Shown here: positions 18,211 to 27,000 of the stretch, piece after piece
How the letters are laid out: the number at the start of each line of letters is the position of its first letter
Numbering within the stretch: the first letter of the stretch is position 1
Assembly (NCBI GenBank): GCA_036265385.1
Contig: DATAPD010000059.1
Location: forward strand, 1-64,000
DNA length: 64,000 bases
Direction of reading: 5' to 3'
Origin: DATAPD01 sp036265385
Lineage (GTDB): Bacteria; Acidobacteriota; Terriglobia; Terriglobales; Acidobacteriaceae
Position numbers and translations under genes: made by a program
Notes under the pieces: generated by a model
Told to the model about the DNA's origin: nothing
The model's database searches: none
What the model saw: only the letters and a program-made list of their open reading frames with translations

Positions 18211-19137
18211 ATGCGGATTCGAAAACTTTTCCTCGTTCTCACTCTTTTTTTCGTGGCATCTCTCTGCCCGAGAAGCATCGGATTTGTTCCGGTTGCCTAC
18301 GCGCAAGCGCAAGCCGCTGAAGCGCAACGCGTCACACTCCCTCTTGCATCAAAGTCAGTTCGCTTTGCTGTGATTGGCGACAGCGGAACCGGCGACCGTC
18401 CCCAGTATCAGGTCGGAGAGCAGCTCGAGGCTTTTCGCAAGATCACTGACTTCAACTTCGTTCTGATGCTCGGCGACAACATATACGGTGGCGATCATCC
18501 TGATGACTTCGTTCGGAAATTCGAGCAGCCTTATAAGCCCTTGCTCGACGCTGGAGTGAAGTTTTACGCATCTTTGGGCAACCACGATAATCCGAACCAG
18601 GATCGCTACACGCCATTCAATATGGGTGGCAAGCGCTACTACTCATTCAAGAAGGGCAGCGTTACTTTCTTCGCATTGGACAGCACTTATATGAGCCCAG
18701 AACAGCTTTCATGGCTAGAGGAACAGCTTCGGACGTCCGATACGCCATGGAAAATTTGTTTTTTCCACCACCCGCTCTTTTCCGATGGCAAATTCCATGG
18801 CCCCGACCTCGACTTGCGCGCCCGACTCGTGCCCCTATTCCAGAAGTATGGTGTGAATGTTGTTTTATCCGGCCACGAGCACTTGTATGAGCGCTTGAAA
18901 CCTCAAGGCGGGATTTCCTATTTCGTGCTGGGAAACTCTGGACAGCTCCGGGTTCACAATCTGCGCCGATCCGATCAGACCGAATCAGGATTAGACACCG
19001 ATCAGGGTTTTATGATCATGGAAGTCGCCGGCGACAAGCTTTACTTCCAATACATCTCCCGCAGTGGAGCAACTATCGATTCCGGCGTGATCGAGCGACA
19101 AGCGGCGTCGGCCATCCGCAATGCTCAAGCACAGTGA
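18211..19137 (+). CDS. secreted calcineurin-like metallophosphoesterase (purple acid phosphatase-like)
   Basis: A 308-residue exported phosphoesterase. A signal peptide (MRIRKLFLVLTLFF up to AYAQA) is followed by the dinuclear metal motifs in order: VIGDSGTGD near residue 53, MLGDNIYGGD, SLGNHDNPNQ, FFHHPLFSDG and SGHEHLYER. These match purple acid phosphatase-like enzymes, which release phosphate from phosphomonoesters in the periplasm. ATG at 18211 gives a clean signal peptide; an upstream frame extension would overlap the previous gene. It is the second gene of a two-gene unit with 17616 and converges on the regulator at 19162. Confidence 0.9.
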   Translation: MRIRKLFLVLTLFFVASLCPRSIGFVPVAYAQAQAAEAQRVTLPLASKSVRFAVIGDSGTGDRPQYQVGEQLEAFRKITDFNFVLMLGDNIYGGDHPDDFVRKFEQPYKPLLDAGVKFYASLGNHDNPNQDRYTPFNMGGKRYYSFKKGSVTFFALDSTYMSPEQLSWLEEQLRTSDTPWKICFFHHPLFSDGKFHGPDLDLRARLVPLFQKYGVNVVLSGHEHLYERLKPQGGISYFVLGNSGQLRVHNLRRSDQTESGLDTDQGFMIMEVAGDKLYFQYISRSGATIDSGVIERQAASAIRNAQAQ

Positions 19138-19161
19138 TTGTGTTGAGCGGTCTAGATCTGT

Positions 19162-21111
19162 CTAAAAGAACTTACTCTTGAATGCTGCTTGCCTTCTCTG
19201 CGCAAGCTGCATGATCTCCGCAAAACCCTGTCTGCCGTGCAACGAGTCAAGCAATGGATCACTCATCATGTATGAGTGCGGGAAAAATCCGTTTTCCACG
19301 GTTCTTCGAAGCATGCGTAGAGCACTGTCGTTGTCTCCAAGGATCGCGTATGCCTGCGCAATTTTGTATGTGGCTTCTGCATCCATCACACCACGCTGCT
19401 GGATCTTGAGTTCCGCTTCTCTCAATAACTTCAAGCCGTTGGTCTGATCGCGGATGATCGCATAACTGATAGCCTTTCCCGTTTGAGCCTGCAGCATATT
19501 TGCATCCAGTTCGTAAGCGCGATTGAAATTCTGGCGCGCGGGCTCGGGCTCGTTCTTGTAGTAGTGGCCCAGGCCTCGGTAAAACGCAACAAAGGCGACA
19601 TCGTTCGTGTTCGGTAGGCCATCCAAGAACCGATCGTACTGCCCCATGTAGAGGTATGCGTTCATCGCTGAATTGTTGATCTTTACTCCCGGATCGAGTG
19701 TTCGCGCCCGTTCTGCCTCGGCTGTCGATTTTTCGAGCAAGCCACCAAAGCGATAGGCATATCCCAACTCCCAAAGCAGCTCAGGATGATTCGGGTTTGT
19801 TGCATACGCTTCCCTCAGCAACGGAACGGCCTGCTCGACTCGCCCCGTATCGGTAAACAGGTTCGCCATGAAGATGTTAGCTTCAATTTGATCCGGATTG
19901 ATCGCAAGTGCTTTTTCATACGCACTCTGCGCCTTTTTGTATTGTTCTTGCCCACCGAACTGGAAGGAAGCGCTAGCTTGATATGTGCGCCCCAAGTGTG
20001 CCCAAGTCAGCGCGTAATTTGGATCGAGTTCTGCGGACTTCTCAAGCACACGTATCGCCATTGCGAAATCGTTTCGCGAGTACAAATCAACCCCGCGGAG
20101 AAAATATTCATAGGCAATTGGATTGCCTGGCGCATTGGCCTTTAAGCGCTCGACTTCCATCGGCGTCAATGTAAGCGCGAGCTCCTTCACGATTTCTTGC
20201 GCAACACGATCCTGGACGGTGAGCAACTTGTCGTACTTTAGGTCGAACGCGCCTTTCCAGAGGATGTTTTGATCCTTCACGCTGATCAATTGCGATGTGA
20301 TCCTCAGGTTGTCGCCTTCGCGTATGAAATTTCCTGTGAGCAGCGTGTCCGCCCTCAGTTCGGCCCCTACTTTGCCGATATCGATCGACTGATCTCGGTA
20401 CCTTTCGACTGCTGAAGAAGGTCGAACCGTGAGCGTGCTGACGTAACCAAGCCGAGTGATCACAGCGTCGGCGAGAGAAAATCCGAGAAAGTCAGAAGGT
20501 GCATTCTGTTGCAAATTGCGGAAGGGAAGAATTGCCAAACTGCGCGACGTAGCGGGGGCTTTGGTCGCTCGATGGCTATTCGCACGATAAATGATGATGC
20601 CTGCGGTGAGAACCAGAACGACGACGATCAGAGTGATCCTGAGCCCGGAGCCCATTCTGTTCGAAGAGGTGGCCCCCGCGGGGCTTTCCATGAGTTGTGT
20701 AGAGTCGTCACTCCGAGGCGCCTCGGTAGCATCTGAACGAGGTGTCGCAATTATCAGGTTTTCGTTTTCAGCTGGCGCTTTCACTACCTGCTTCACATCT
20801 GTGGCGAAGCGGTAACCTCTCCCGGAAATCGTGACGATGTACTTTTGCTCACCTGCGGATTCACCAAGCGCCTTGCGAAGTGTGGAAATCTGCTGAGTAA
20901 GGTTTGACTCTTCCACAAAACTCGCCGGCCAAAGCGTGCTCATCAACTCCTGCTTGCTCACCATTCGACCATTGTTCTGTAACAAGAACAACAATGTGTC
21001 GTATGTTTTTGGAGCAATTGAGACCGGGTGTCCCTCTCGCAGCAGCAGATGCTGCGGCGTGTCAAGGATGAAGGGTCCGAACTCGTAAACAGGGTTGGAC
21101 TTCTCGTTCAC
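19162..21111 (-). CDS. membrane-anchored winged-helix regulator with TolB-like and TPR regions
   Basis: A 649-residue one-component regulator. Residues 1-105 are an OmpR/ToxR/CadC-type winged helix (YEFGPFILDTPQHLLLREG, ending VTISGRGYRF). A membrane helix lies near 155-175 (ITLIVVVLVLTAGIIIY). Beyond it comes a TolB/FlgO-like domain (SLAILPFRNL, LRADTLLTGNFIREG) and then several TPR repeats from about residue 330 to the end (AYEYFLRGVDLYSRN, AHLGRTYQAS, LWELGYAYRFGG). This architecture is strongly expanded in Acidobacteriota. The C-terminal part probably senses a periplasmic partner or assembly state. Its targets are unknown; the nearest divergent gene is the secreted protein at 21475. Confidence 0.88.
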   Translation of the reverse strand: MNEKSNPVYEFGPFILDTPQHLLLREGHPVSIAPKTYDTLLFLLQNNGRMVSKQELMSTLWPASFVEESNLTQQISTLRKALGESAGEQKYIVTISGRGYRFATDVKQVVKAPAENENLIIATPRSDATEAPRSDDSTQLMESPAGATSSNRMGSGLRITLIVVVLVLTAGIIIYRANSHRATKAPATSRSLAILPFRNLQQNAPSDFLGFSLADAVITRLGYVSTLTVRPSSAVERYRDQSIDIGKVGAELRADTLLTGNFIREGDNLRITSQLISVKDQNILWKGAFDLKYDKLLTVQDRVAQEIVKELALTLTPMEVERLKANAPGNPIAYEYFLRGVDLYSRNDFAMAIRVLEKSAELDPNYALTWAHLGRTYQASASFQFGGQEQYKKAQSAYEKALAINPDQIEANIFMANLFTDTGRVEQAVPLLREAYATNPNHPELLWELGYAYRFGGLLEKSTAEAERARTLDPGVKINNSAMNAYLYMGQYDRFLDGLPNTNDVAFVAFYRGLGHYYKNEPEPARQNFNRAYELDANMLQAQTGKAISYAIIRDQTNGLKLLREAELKIQQRGVMDAEATYKIAQAYAILGDNDSALRMLRRTVENGFFPHSYMMSDPLLDSLHGRQGFAEIMQLAQRRQAAFKSKFF

Positions 21112-21474
21112 ACACTTCCCCCAAGCGAGCGTTTCTTATATCGAGGTGTGCCCGTGGCGGCGGCGCTGACCCGGGCGGTCCGGGATTTGCACTCACGAGC
21201 GAGTCAACCCGAAGGTGTGAACGCGATTTTACGACAAAGTTTTCTGCCCTGGTGGAAATTACCGGAACTGATCGAGCTTGCGCGTGTGTTTTGTAAGTTT
21301 TACGTTTTGAACAACATAGCACTTTCAGAAAATTTTTAGATTTCTTTCAGCCCACCTGCAGGACATCAAGACGCCGCGGTGGCCATGATGCGCCGGTCGA
21401 ATTCGCGATCCGGATTCGGCGGCGCCATCCAGTCGCGCCCATTATCAACCAATCGAAAAGGAGTTGATGTTCCA
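21112..21474. other. intergenic regulatory region between divergent genes
   Basis: About 360 bases between the wHTH-TPR regulator and the secreted protein gene. It contains an A/T-rich stretch near 21295-21345 likely to hold promoters for one or both genes, but no hexamer pair is convincing. AAAAGGAG at about 21458-21465 precedes the downstream start. Open frames here show no protein-like sequence. Confidence 0.45.
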
Positions 21475-22134
21475 ATGAAGTTCATAGCCGTAACCTCCCA
21501 GAGCCGACGCCTGTTACAAGGCTTCATCTTTCTTTATGCGTTCACCGCGGGTGCGCAATCTCTATTGGCACAAGCCAGTGTCACCGAATTCGACTTGCAC
21601 CCGAATCCAAAAGTGGTGGCGTGTCTCAAGGTTCCCGGTGGCCCTACGCCAACTGCTCATGTGAAGGTGGTTCGGGGCACAAGGAATGACACCCTGACCA
21701 TTACCGCAGCCAACATCCGGCCGGGCCTTGCTTTCGACATGTTTACCGTTCAGCGAAGCAATTTGAAATCGGGTGGTAGTGTGGACAGCACATTTAAAAA
21801 TTTCGGAATGGCCTGGTACCAAAGCGATTTGCAAGCCAGTTCAGAAGGAAAGTTCACTACTACGATTCGCACGATTCTGCTCGATCAGATTTTCGGATTC
21901 GACCCGGACCAGAACAATCCAAATCCGATCAACACGTTCCATGTTGGATTCTGGTTTAACAATCCGAACGATGCGGCGGCTTGTGGCTTCGATGTGACCA
22001 AACCCACGCCTTTCAATGGCGAGCACAAAGCAGGGCCCGTCGCCATGATCAGTCTACCGGACGCGACGACGAAGCTTGGACCCCTGTGCACCAACCCCAA
22101 CACGGGCACATCCCCCGCGACCTGCAATCCATAA
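21475..22134 (+). CDS. secreted hypothetical protein, paralogue of the product at 56492-57040
   Basis: A 219-residue exported protein with a signal peptide ending near AQSLLAQA. I do not recognise a named domain. The mature part is predicted mostly beta, with two cysteines (VACLKVPG and AACGFDV) and the pattern WYQSDL...GFWFNNPNDAAACG...TPFNGEHKAG. The protein encoded at 56492 shows the same order of motifs (SCLKST, WYQGDI, LGLWFADPADAANAGC, TPFDGDHNAG), so the two are members of one family. ATG at 21475 is chosen for its signal peptide and AGGAG upstream. A strong terminator follows at 22157, so the gene is likely monocistronic. Confidence 0.75.
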   Translation: MKFIAVTSQSRRLLQGFIFLYAFTAGAQSLLAQASVTEFDLHPNPKVVACLKVPGGPTPTAHVKVVRGTRNDTLTITAANIRPGLAFDMFTVQRSNLKSGGSVDSTFKNFGMAWYQSDLQASSEGKFTTTIRTILLDQIFGFDPDQNNPNPINTFHVGFWFNNPNDAAACGFDVTKPTPFNGEHKAGPVAMISLPDATTKLGPLCTNPNTGTSPATCNP

Positions 22135-22156
22135 GTTGCTCCAACACTCTCCGAAC

Positions 22157-22193
22157 ATGCGGAGGCAGGCAAGATTAGCCTCCGCATTTTTTT
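22157..22193 (+). terminator. rho-independent terminator
   Basis: Perfect 10-base stem ATGCGGAGGC / GCCTCCGCAT around an 11-base loop, running directly into seven T residues. It lies 22 bases after the stop of the secreted protein gene. Confidence 0.92.
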
Positions 22194-22393
22194 CCCTATG
22201 AACGAGTGTAGGTGTACCTGCAATGCGACTTTTTTTCATCCTTGCTCGAAGTTTTCCACATCAACCTAAGTGATTATTCTTCCACTTCTAAATGAAATCA
22301 CTGAGTAGTTTCCTTTGGGCTCACCACGCCCATACCTGAACCGACGTAAAATCAGCCACTTACATTTTTAACAGGTTCGGAAGTTTCAATTTT

Positions 22394-22423
22394 TTGACAA
22401 GTGAAAGTAGGCCGACATGCTAT
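22394..22423 (+). promoter_or_regulatory. possible sigma70-type promoter ahead of the LuxR-type regulator
   Basis: A perfect TTGACA at 22394-22399 is followed after 18 bases by TGCTAT (three of six matches to the -10 consensus). A 6-base-stem hairpin (TCCCGG/CCGGGA, about 22522-22546) lies in the presumed leader before the start at 22569. The -10 match is weak, so this is tentative. Confidence 0.35.
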
Positions 22424-22568
22424 TGAAAGGTGATTTGCTTGCATCGAAGTGGTCAGGAAATTCATTGCTTTGGTTGGAATGTCCCCTTTGCTGTGGATCG
22501 TTGCTTTGTCCTGATGTACGCTTTCCCGGTGGGGTCGTGCCGGGAGAAAGAACTTAGGTAGAAGTTAG

Positions 22569-23252
22569 ATGTCCTCCCCAGACAATGCTCTTCTGTTGAG
22601 CAAAATCAGTGTTTACTTGCTCGCGGAAAATCGCCTTCTGCGCGAAGCCTTAGCGCGGATACTCGGCAAGAAAAACGACATTGCAGTCGTTGGCTCCTCT
22701 CCCTTCTCAGCGAAAGCGATGGAAGATGTTGCCGCTGCTACACCCGATGTGCTTCTCTTCGACTGCATGTCTTTCTCCTCGTGCGAATCGAGTGTGATTC
22801 CGTGTCTGCGCAAAATCATCCCGGGACTAAGAATTGTAATGATCGGGATGGAGTGCGATCGTGACGTGTTTCTGCGCGCTGTCCGCGAGGGTGCGGTTGG
22901 ATATGTTTTGAAAGATGCCTCGGCCCTTGAAGTCGCTGCTGCTGTGCGTGCTGTCATCGATGGGGAAGCGGTGTGTCCGCCCGCTCTCACACTCACTCTG
23001 TTTGAGTATGTCTGCCAGCAGACTCGTTTGATGCCTAACTTTCGCACCAAGCAGCAACTTGGACTTACACGCCGCGAGCAACAGTTAGTAGAGATGATTG
23101 GCCGTGGCCTTACAAATAAAGAAATTGCTCAACAGCTGAACGTCGCCGAACAGACTGTAAAAAATCATGTGCATCGCATGCTGCGAAAAGTCGGAGTGAG
23201 TGATCGTCTTGCCGTTGTGGATCTGTGTCGTACTCAGGGCTTAGTTGCCTAA
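22569..23252 (+). CDS. NarL/FixJ-type response regulator
   Basis: A 227-residue regulator. Residues 12-130 are a receiver domain with phosphoacceptor Asp65 in VLLFDCMS and Lys115 in GYVLKDAS. The usual N-terminal acidic pair is reduced to a single Glu20 (LLAEN). Residues about 160-225 are a LuxR-type helix-turn-helix (LTRREQQLVEMIGRGL, NKEIAQQLNVAEQTVKNHVHRML). No sensor kinase is adjacent. It stands alone between a terminator and the degenerate receiver at 23468, immediately upstream of the exopolysaccharide operon, which it may control. The inverted repeat at 23298 starts 46 bases after its stop and is a candidate site for it or a similar dimeric regulator. Confidence 0.9.
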   Translation: MSSPDNALLLSKISVYLLAENRLLREALARILGKKNDIAVVGSSPFSAKAMEDVAAATPDVLLFDCMSFSSCESSVIPCLRKIIPGLRIVMIGMECDRDVFLRAVREGAVGYVLKDASALEVAAAVRAVIDGEAVCPPALTLTLFEYVCQQTRLMPNFRTKQQLGLTRREQQLVEMIGRGLTNKEIAQQLNVAEQTVKNHVHRMLRKVGVSDRLAVVDLCRTQGLVA

Positions 23253-23297
23253 GAAAAATTGCTTCCTCCTTAATCTTTTAGGTTGCCTGCCTCCTCG

Positions 23298-23322
23298 ATC
23301 AAGTACGAAATAGGTACTTGAT
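23298..23322. promoter_or_regulatory. long inverted repeat, candidate operator
   Basis: ATCAAGTAC-GAAATAG-GTACTTGAT is a perfect 9-base inverted repeat with a 7-base spacer. A further half-site AGTACTTA follows at about 23333-23340. There is no T-run, so a terminator is unlikely. The symmetry and size suit a dimeric DNA-binding protein, possibly the LuxR-type regulator encoded just upstream. Confidence 0.55.
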
Positions 23323-23467
23323 TCTTCATATCAGTACTTAGCCGGTTTCGCCCACCTACGGGAATATCCGCGGTACTCCCGGCTACATCATTCGCACGTT
23401 TTCGGCAGCTCTCCTTTGAACCTTTTCATTTCGCGCAAGAACGCCATACTGAAGGCGGAGCAAAGGA

Positions 23468-23863
23468 GTGCCGAAAATCCGCGTCCTGGTTGCAAATCGA
23501 CCGCGTTTGATGCGCGAGCTTGTACTGGCCACAATCTCCGAACAGCCCGACATTGAAGTGATCGGAGTTGTCGAAGATCTTTCTCGACTGGTGGAAACCG
23601 TCGAGCAAAGCGCTCCAGACTTCTTGATCATCGCGCAGGGTCGGACGGAAGAGCGTCCGCTAGAGTGTGATCAGTTGCTCGAACGTTTCCCGCATCTCAA
23701 AATTCTCGCCGTGGCTGCGGAACGCGACCTGAGCATTTGTTATCGCGCGAATTTCGACATCAGCTCCCAACGCGTCGAGACCTCCGAAGAAGGAATATTG
23801 AACGCTTTGCGTGGCCGGATTCTCTGGACTACGCCGACAGAGGGCAGCACCCGGGCAAACTGA
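23468..23863 (+). CDS. stand-alone degenerate receiver-like protein
   Basis: A 131-residue protein that reads like the receiver domain of a NarL-type regulator (PKIRVLVANRPRLMRELVLATI, QPDIEVIGVVEDLSRLVETV) but has no output domain. The N-terminal acidic pair is absent (VANRP), and the phosphoacceptor position reads DFLIIAQG with no Asp. It probably cannot be phosphorylated in the standard way and may act as a pseudo-receiver or partner of the regulator at 22569. The start is GTG at 23468; GGAG overlaps it closely, with GCGGAG further upstream. It precedes the structured leader of the exopolysaccharide operon. Confidence 0.65.
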   Translation: MPKIRVLVANRPRLMRELVLATISEQPDIEVIGVVEDLSRLVETVEQSAPDFLIIAQGRTEERPLECDQLLERFPHLKILAVAAERDLSICYRANFDISSQRVETSEEGILNALRGRILWTTPTEGSTRAN

Positions 23864-23893
23864 GTATCGGTTCGCTCATTTGTGCTGTAAGTG

Positions 23894-23970
23894 CAGGCAA
23901 GAACTTGGGTTAGCTCACGAAAGCCCCTGTAAGTGAGGGGGCGGAGCTACGCAAGCCCCCGAATTGCCTG
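23894..23970 (+). ncRNA. candidate structured leader RNA of the exopolysaccharide operon
   Basis: Nested pairings close this segment. P1 is CAGGCAA (23894-23900) with TTGCCTG (23964-23970); P2 is TAGCTC (23911-23916) with GAGCTA (23944-23949); P3 is GCCCC (23923-23927) with GGGGC (23938-23942). The GGGGGC at 23937-23942 can instead pair with GCCCCC at 23955-23960, which excludes P2 and P3. Mutually exclusive hairpins in a 5' leader are the hallmark of a switch. No known riboswitch consensus was matched with confidence. The gene downstream encodes the export lipoprotein. Confidence 0.45.
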
Positions 23971-24049
23971 AATGCTTCTGTCGCAAAAATCGGTGGGCGC
24001 AATTACTCGCCAGCACCGATCGAACCTAAACGTCGAGCCGCAAAAACTT

Positions 24050-27000
24050 ATGCGAAACACTTTCCGATTTCTTGTTGTCCTGTCACTGATCATCGCCGGA
24101 TGCGAGTCATTGTTCTCGCAAACACCCGCAACTTCTCAAACGGGTACTGTTGATTTTCCCGCTTCAAGACAAAGCCGCGCCGACCGCGAAGCCGATCGCT
24201 TGGTCTCTCTCTCCCCCGACAGGATCATAGAAATCCTCAACAAGGAGCCCGGTCTTCTCTTGGAAGTGAAGAAAGCTCTCGTTCGAAAGGCATACGAGCA
24301 AGGCCGCATTCTTGAACCTTCCGACCTCACCGATGAAGCGCTTTACGACCTGATTCGAGAAGATGAAAACATCCGTGTACTTGCAACCCACGAAATTGAA
24401 GCCCGCTCCTATATTCGTGCTAAGCCCACTCGCGAAGAGCTCGCCATGCAAGCGGCTTCAAGGCAGCAGCCCACTCGTGATCGCGTCAATGAAAACAATG
24501 GTGGCGTGAGCCAGGAGGATCAATACTGGTCGCAACGCAGTCTGCCACGTCAGGCACCTGCGATAGACAATCCCGGAAGCTCATCGCCAACAACTCCAAC
24601 TCCATCGCGTCCAGAATCGAATCCATCGCGCCAGGTGCTTCAAGCTTCCGGTCGCGACCAATCAGAAGACTCCGAACTTTTCGAAGGACTGCCATACGAC
24701 ACCAGCAAGCTCTCCTCAATTCGCCCGGATGAGCTACCTGCTCTCCTCAGTGCAAGTTCTTCGTCTGCATCCCCCTCTTCATTTTTCAATCAAGGTGCTG
24801 AAGCGGGGCAAGGCTCACCTGGAAAATTACCCAGCCTTCCAGCGGACATTTCGAACCCTGCCATTGCGGCAGAGCTGAACGCAGGACAAGATTCGCACAC
24901 TGACAACTCTGAGCCCGATACCCAATCACCTCCTGCGCCGCGTCCTCGCCCCGCAGTAAGTCGGACAGCCTCGAACGACTCTCCGCGTTTTCGCCGCCGC
25001 CCGAATCCCTATGCAAATGTCCCATCACTTTACGATCTTTATTCCCAGGTTTCGGACCGCACAGCCCCCGTTCAACGCTTCGGGGAAAACATCTTCACCA
25101 ACGGAACTGGCAATCTCGATCGTCTGCCGATGGATCTCCCCGCTGGTCCTGATTACGTTCTCGGGCCCGGTGACGGTCTCAACATCGAACTTTGGGGAAG
25201 CGTCTCCCAACGCCTGAAGCGCAACGTCGATCGGGAGGGTCGCATTTCGCTGCCCGAAGCCGGAATGATTTCGGTGGCAGGCAAGACGCTCGGAGACACC
25301 CAGCGCCTTGTGCAAAACGTTCTGCGTACTGAATTCCGCGACGTCCAAGCCGATGTTTCATTGGCGCGTCTACGTACCGTCCGCGTGTATGTCGTCGGAG
25401 ACGTCCAGAACCCCGGTGCCTACGACATCAGTTCGCTCTCCACTGCGCTGAATGCTCTGTACGCCGCAGGCGGACCGACTTCTCGCGGTTCTCTCCGCAA
25501 TCTGCAGCAATTTCGTGGATCGCAGCTCGTGCAAAAAATCGATGTCTACGATCTACTCCTCCACGGAGTTCGCTCCGACCTCGAACGTATCCAATCCGGC
25601 GACACGATCCGCGTTCCTCCTCTCGGGCCGCAAGTCAAAATTGATGGCATGGTCCGCCGCCCCGCTGTCTATGAACTCAATGGAGAAAAGAACCTCGCGG
25701 AAGTGCTTGAACTTGCCGGCGGCGTTCTCTCTTCCGGCACTCTCCGCCACATCGATGTCGAACGAATCGTCGCGCACCAGAGTCGCACCATGCTTCGCCT
25801 CGACGTTCCTGAAACGAACAATCAGCAATCAGTCGATCAAGCTCTTGAGCAATTCACCATCGAAGACGGAGATCAGGTACACATTTCTCCCATCCTTCCT
25901 TACAGCGACAAAACTGTTTATCTCGATGGCCACGTCTTCCGACCCGGCAAATACGCATTCCGTGACGGTATGAAAATTTCTGACGTGGTTCATTCCTACA
26001 GTGACCTGCTGCCGGAACCTTCCACGAGCCACGCTGAGATCATTCGACTCGACGGTCCCGACCTCAAGCCCACCGTTCTGACTTTCAACCTGAAAGATGC
26101 TCTGGATGGCAAAGACCAGAACTTCTCATTGAAGCCCTTCGACACCATCCGCATCTTCGGTCGCTATGATTTCGAAGAAGCTCCCCTAATTACGGTCACT
26201 GGTGAAGTTCGCGATCCCGGCGATCACCTCACCAACGGCGTGACGCACCTTCGCGACGCGGTTTTCCTTGCCGGAGGAGTCGCTCCAGACGCCGAGTTGA
26301 ATGACGCGCAGGTTTTTCGCAAATCAGCCGACGGTAAGATGCGCGTCATCAGCGTCAATCTGCGCAAGGCGCTTGCGGGAGACGAACGTGAAAACATTCA
26401 GCTCGACGCGAGCGATCGAGTGTTTATTCACCGCTCGCAATCTCGCGTTGATCCCGCCCGTGTCAGCATCGAGGGCGAGGTTGAGCGGCCCGGCAAGTAT
26501 CCGCTTGGTGAGAACATGAGTGCTGTCGATCTTGTGAAGTTGGCCGGTGGTTTCAAGCGCAGCGCCGATACCCGCGTAGCCGATCTCACCACCTACATGG
26601 AACAGGAAGGTGGCAAGGTTGCCGCCGAGCATCATTACATCGCAATCGCGAAAGCAATGGACGGCGCTCCTGATACCGACTTCCGTCTGCGCGACGGCGA
26701 CGTTCTCAGCATCCATCAGATCCCCGGATGGAACGACATCGGCGCTTCCGTCACTTTGCAGGGTGAAGTTGCACATCCCGGTACGTACGGAATTCACGAA
26801 GGAGAGCGTTTGAGCGCGGTACTGGAGCGCGCAGGTGGCCTCCGACCCAGCGCATACATGTATGGCTCAATCCTTGAGCGCACACAGGTTCGACAACTCG
26901 AGGCTGGCACTCGGGCACAGTTGATCAGCAACGTGCAGTCGGAAGGTGCTTCGTTGCGCAACGTCAGCGATCCTGGCGGAGCCGCCGCGGTTGCTCAATG

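Noticed and set aside
23298..23322. Inverted repeat as a terminator for the LuxR-type gene
   Set aside because: The stem is A/T-containing and no T-run follows on either strand; an operator is more likely.
23894..23970. Assignment of the leader to the c-di-GMP-I riboswitch
   Set aside because: ACGCAAGCC recalls part of that consensus, but the GCAAACC segment, second helix and tetraloop receptor are not present, so no class is claimed.
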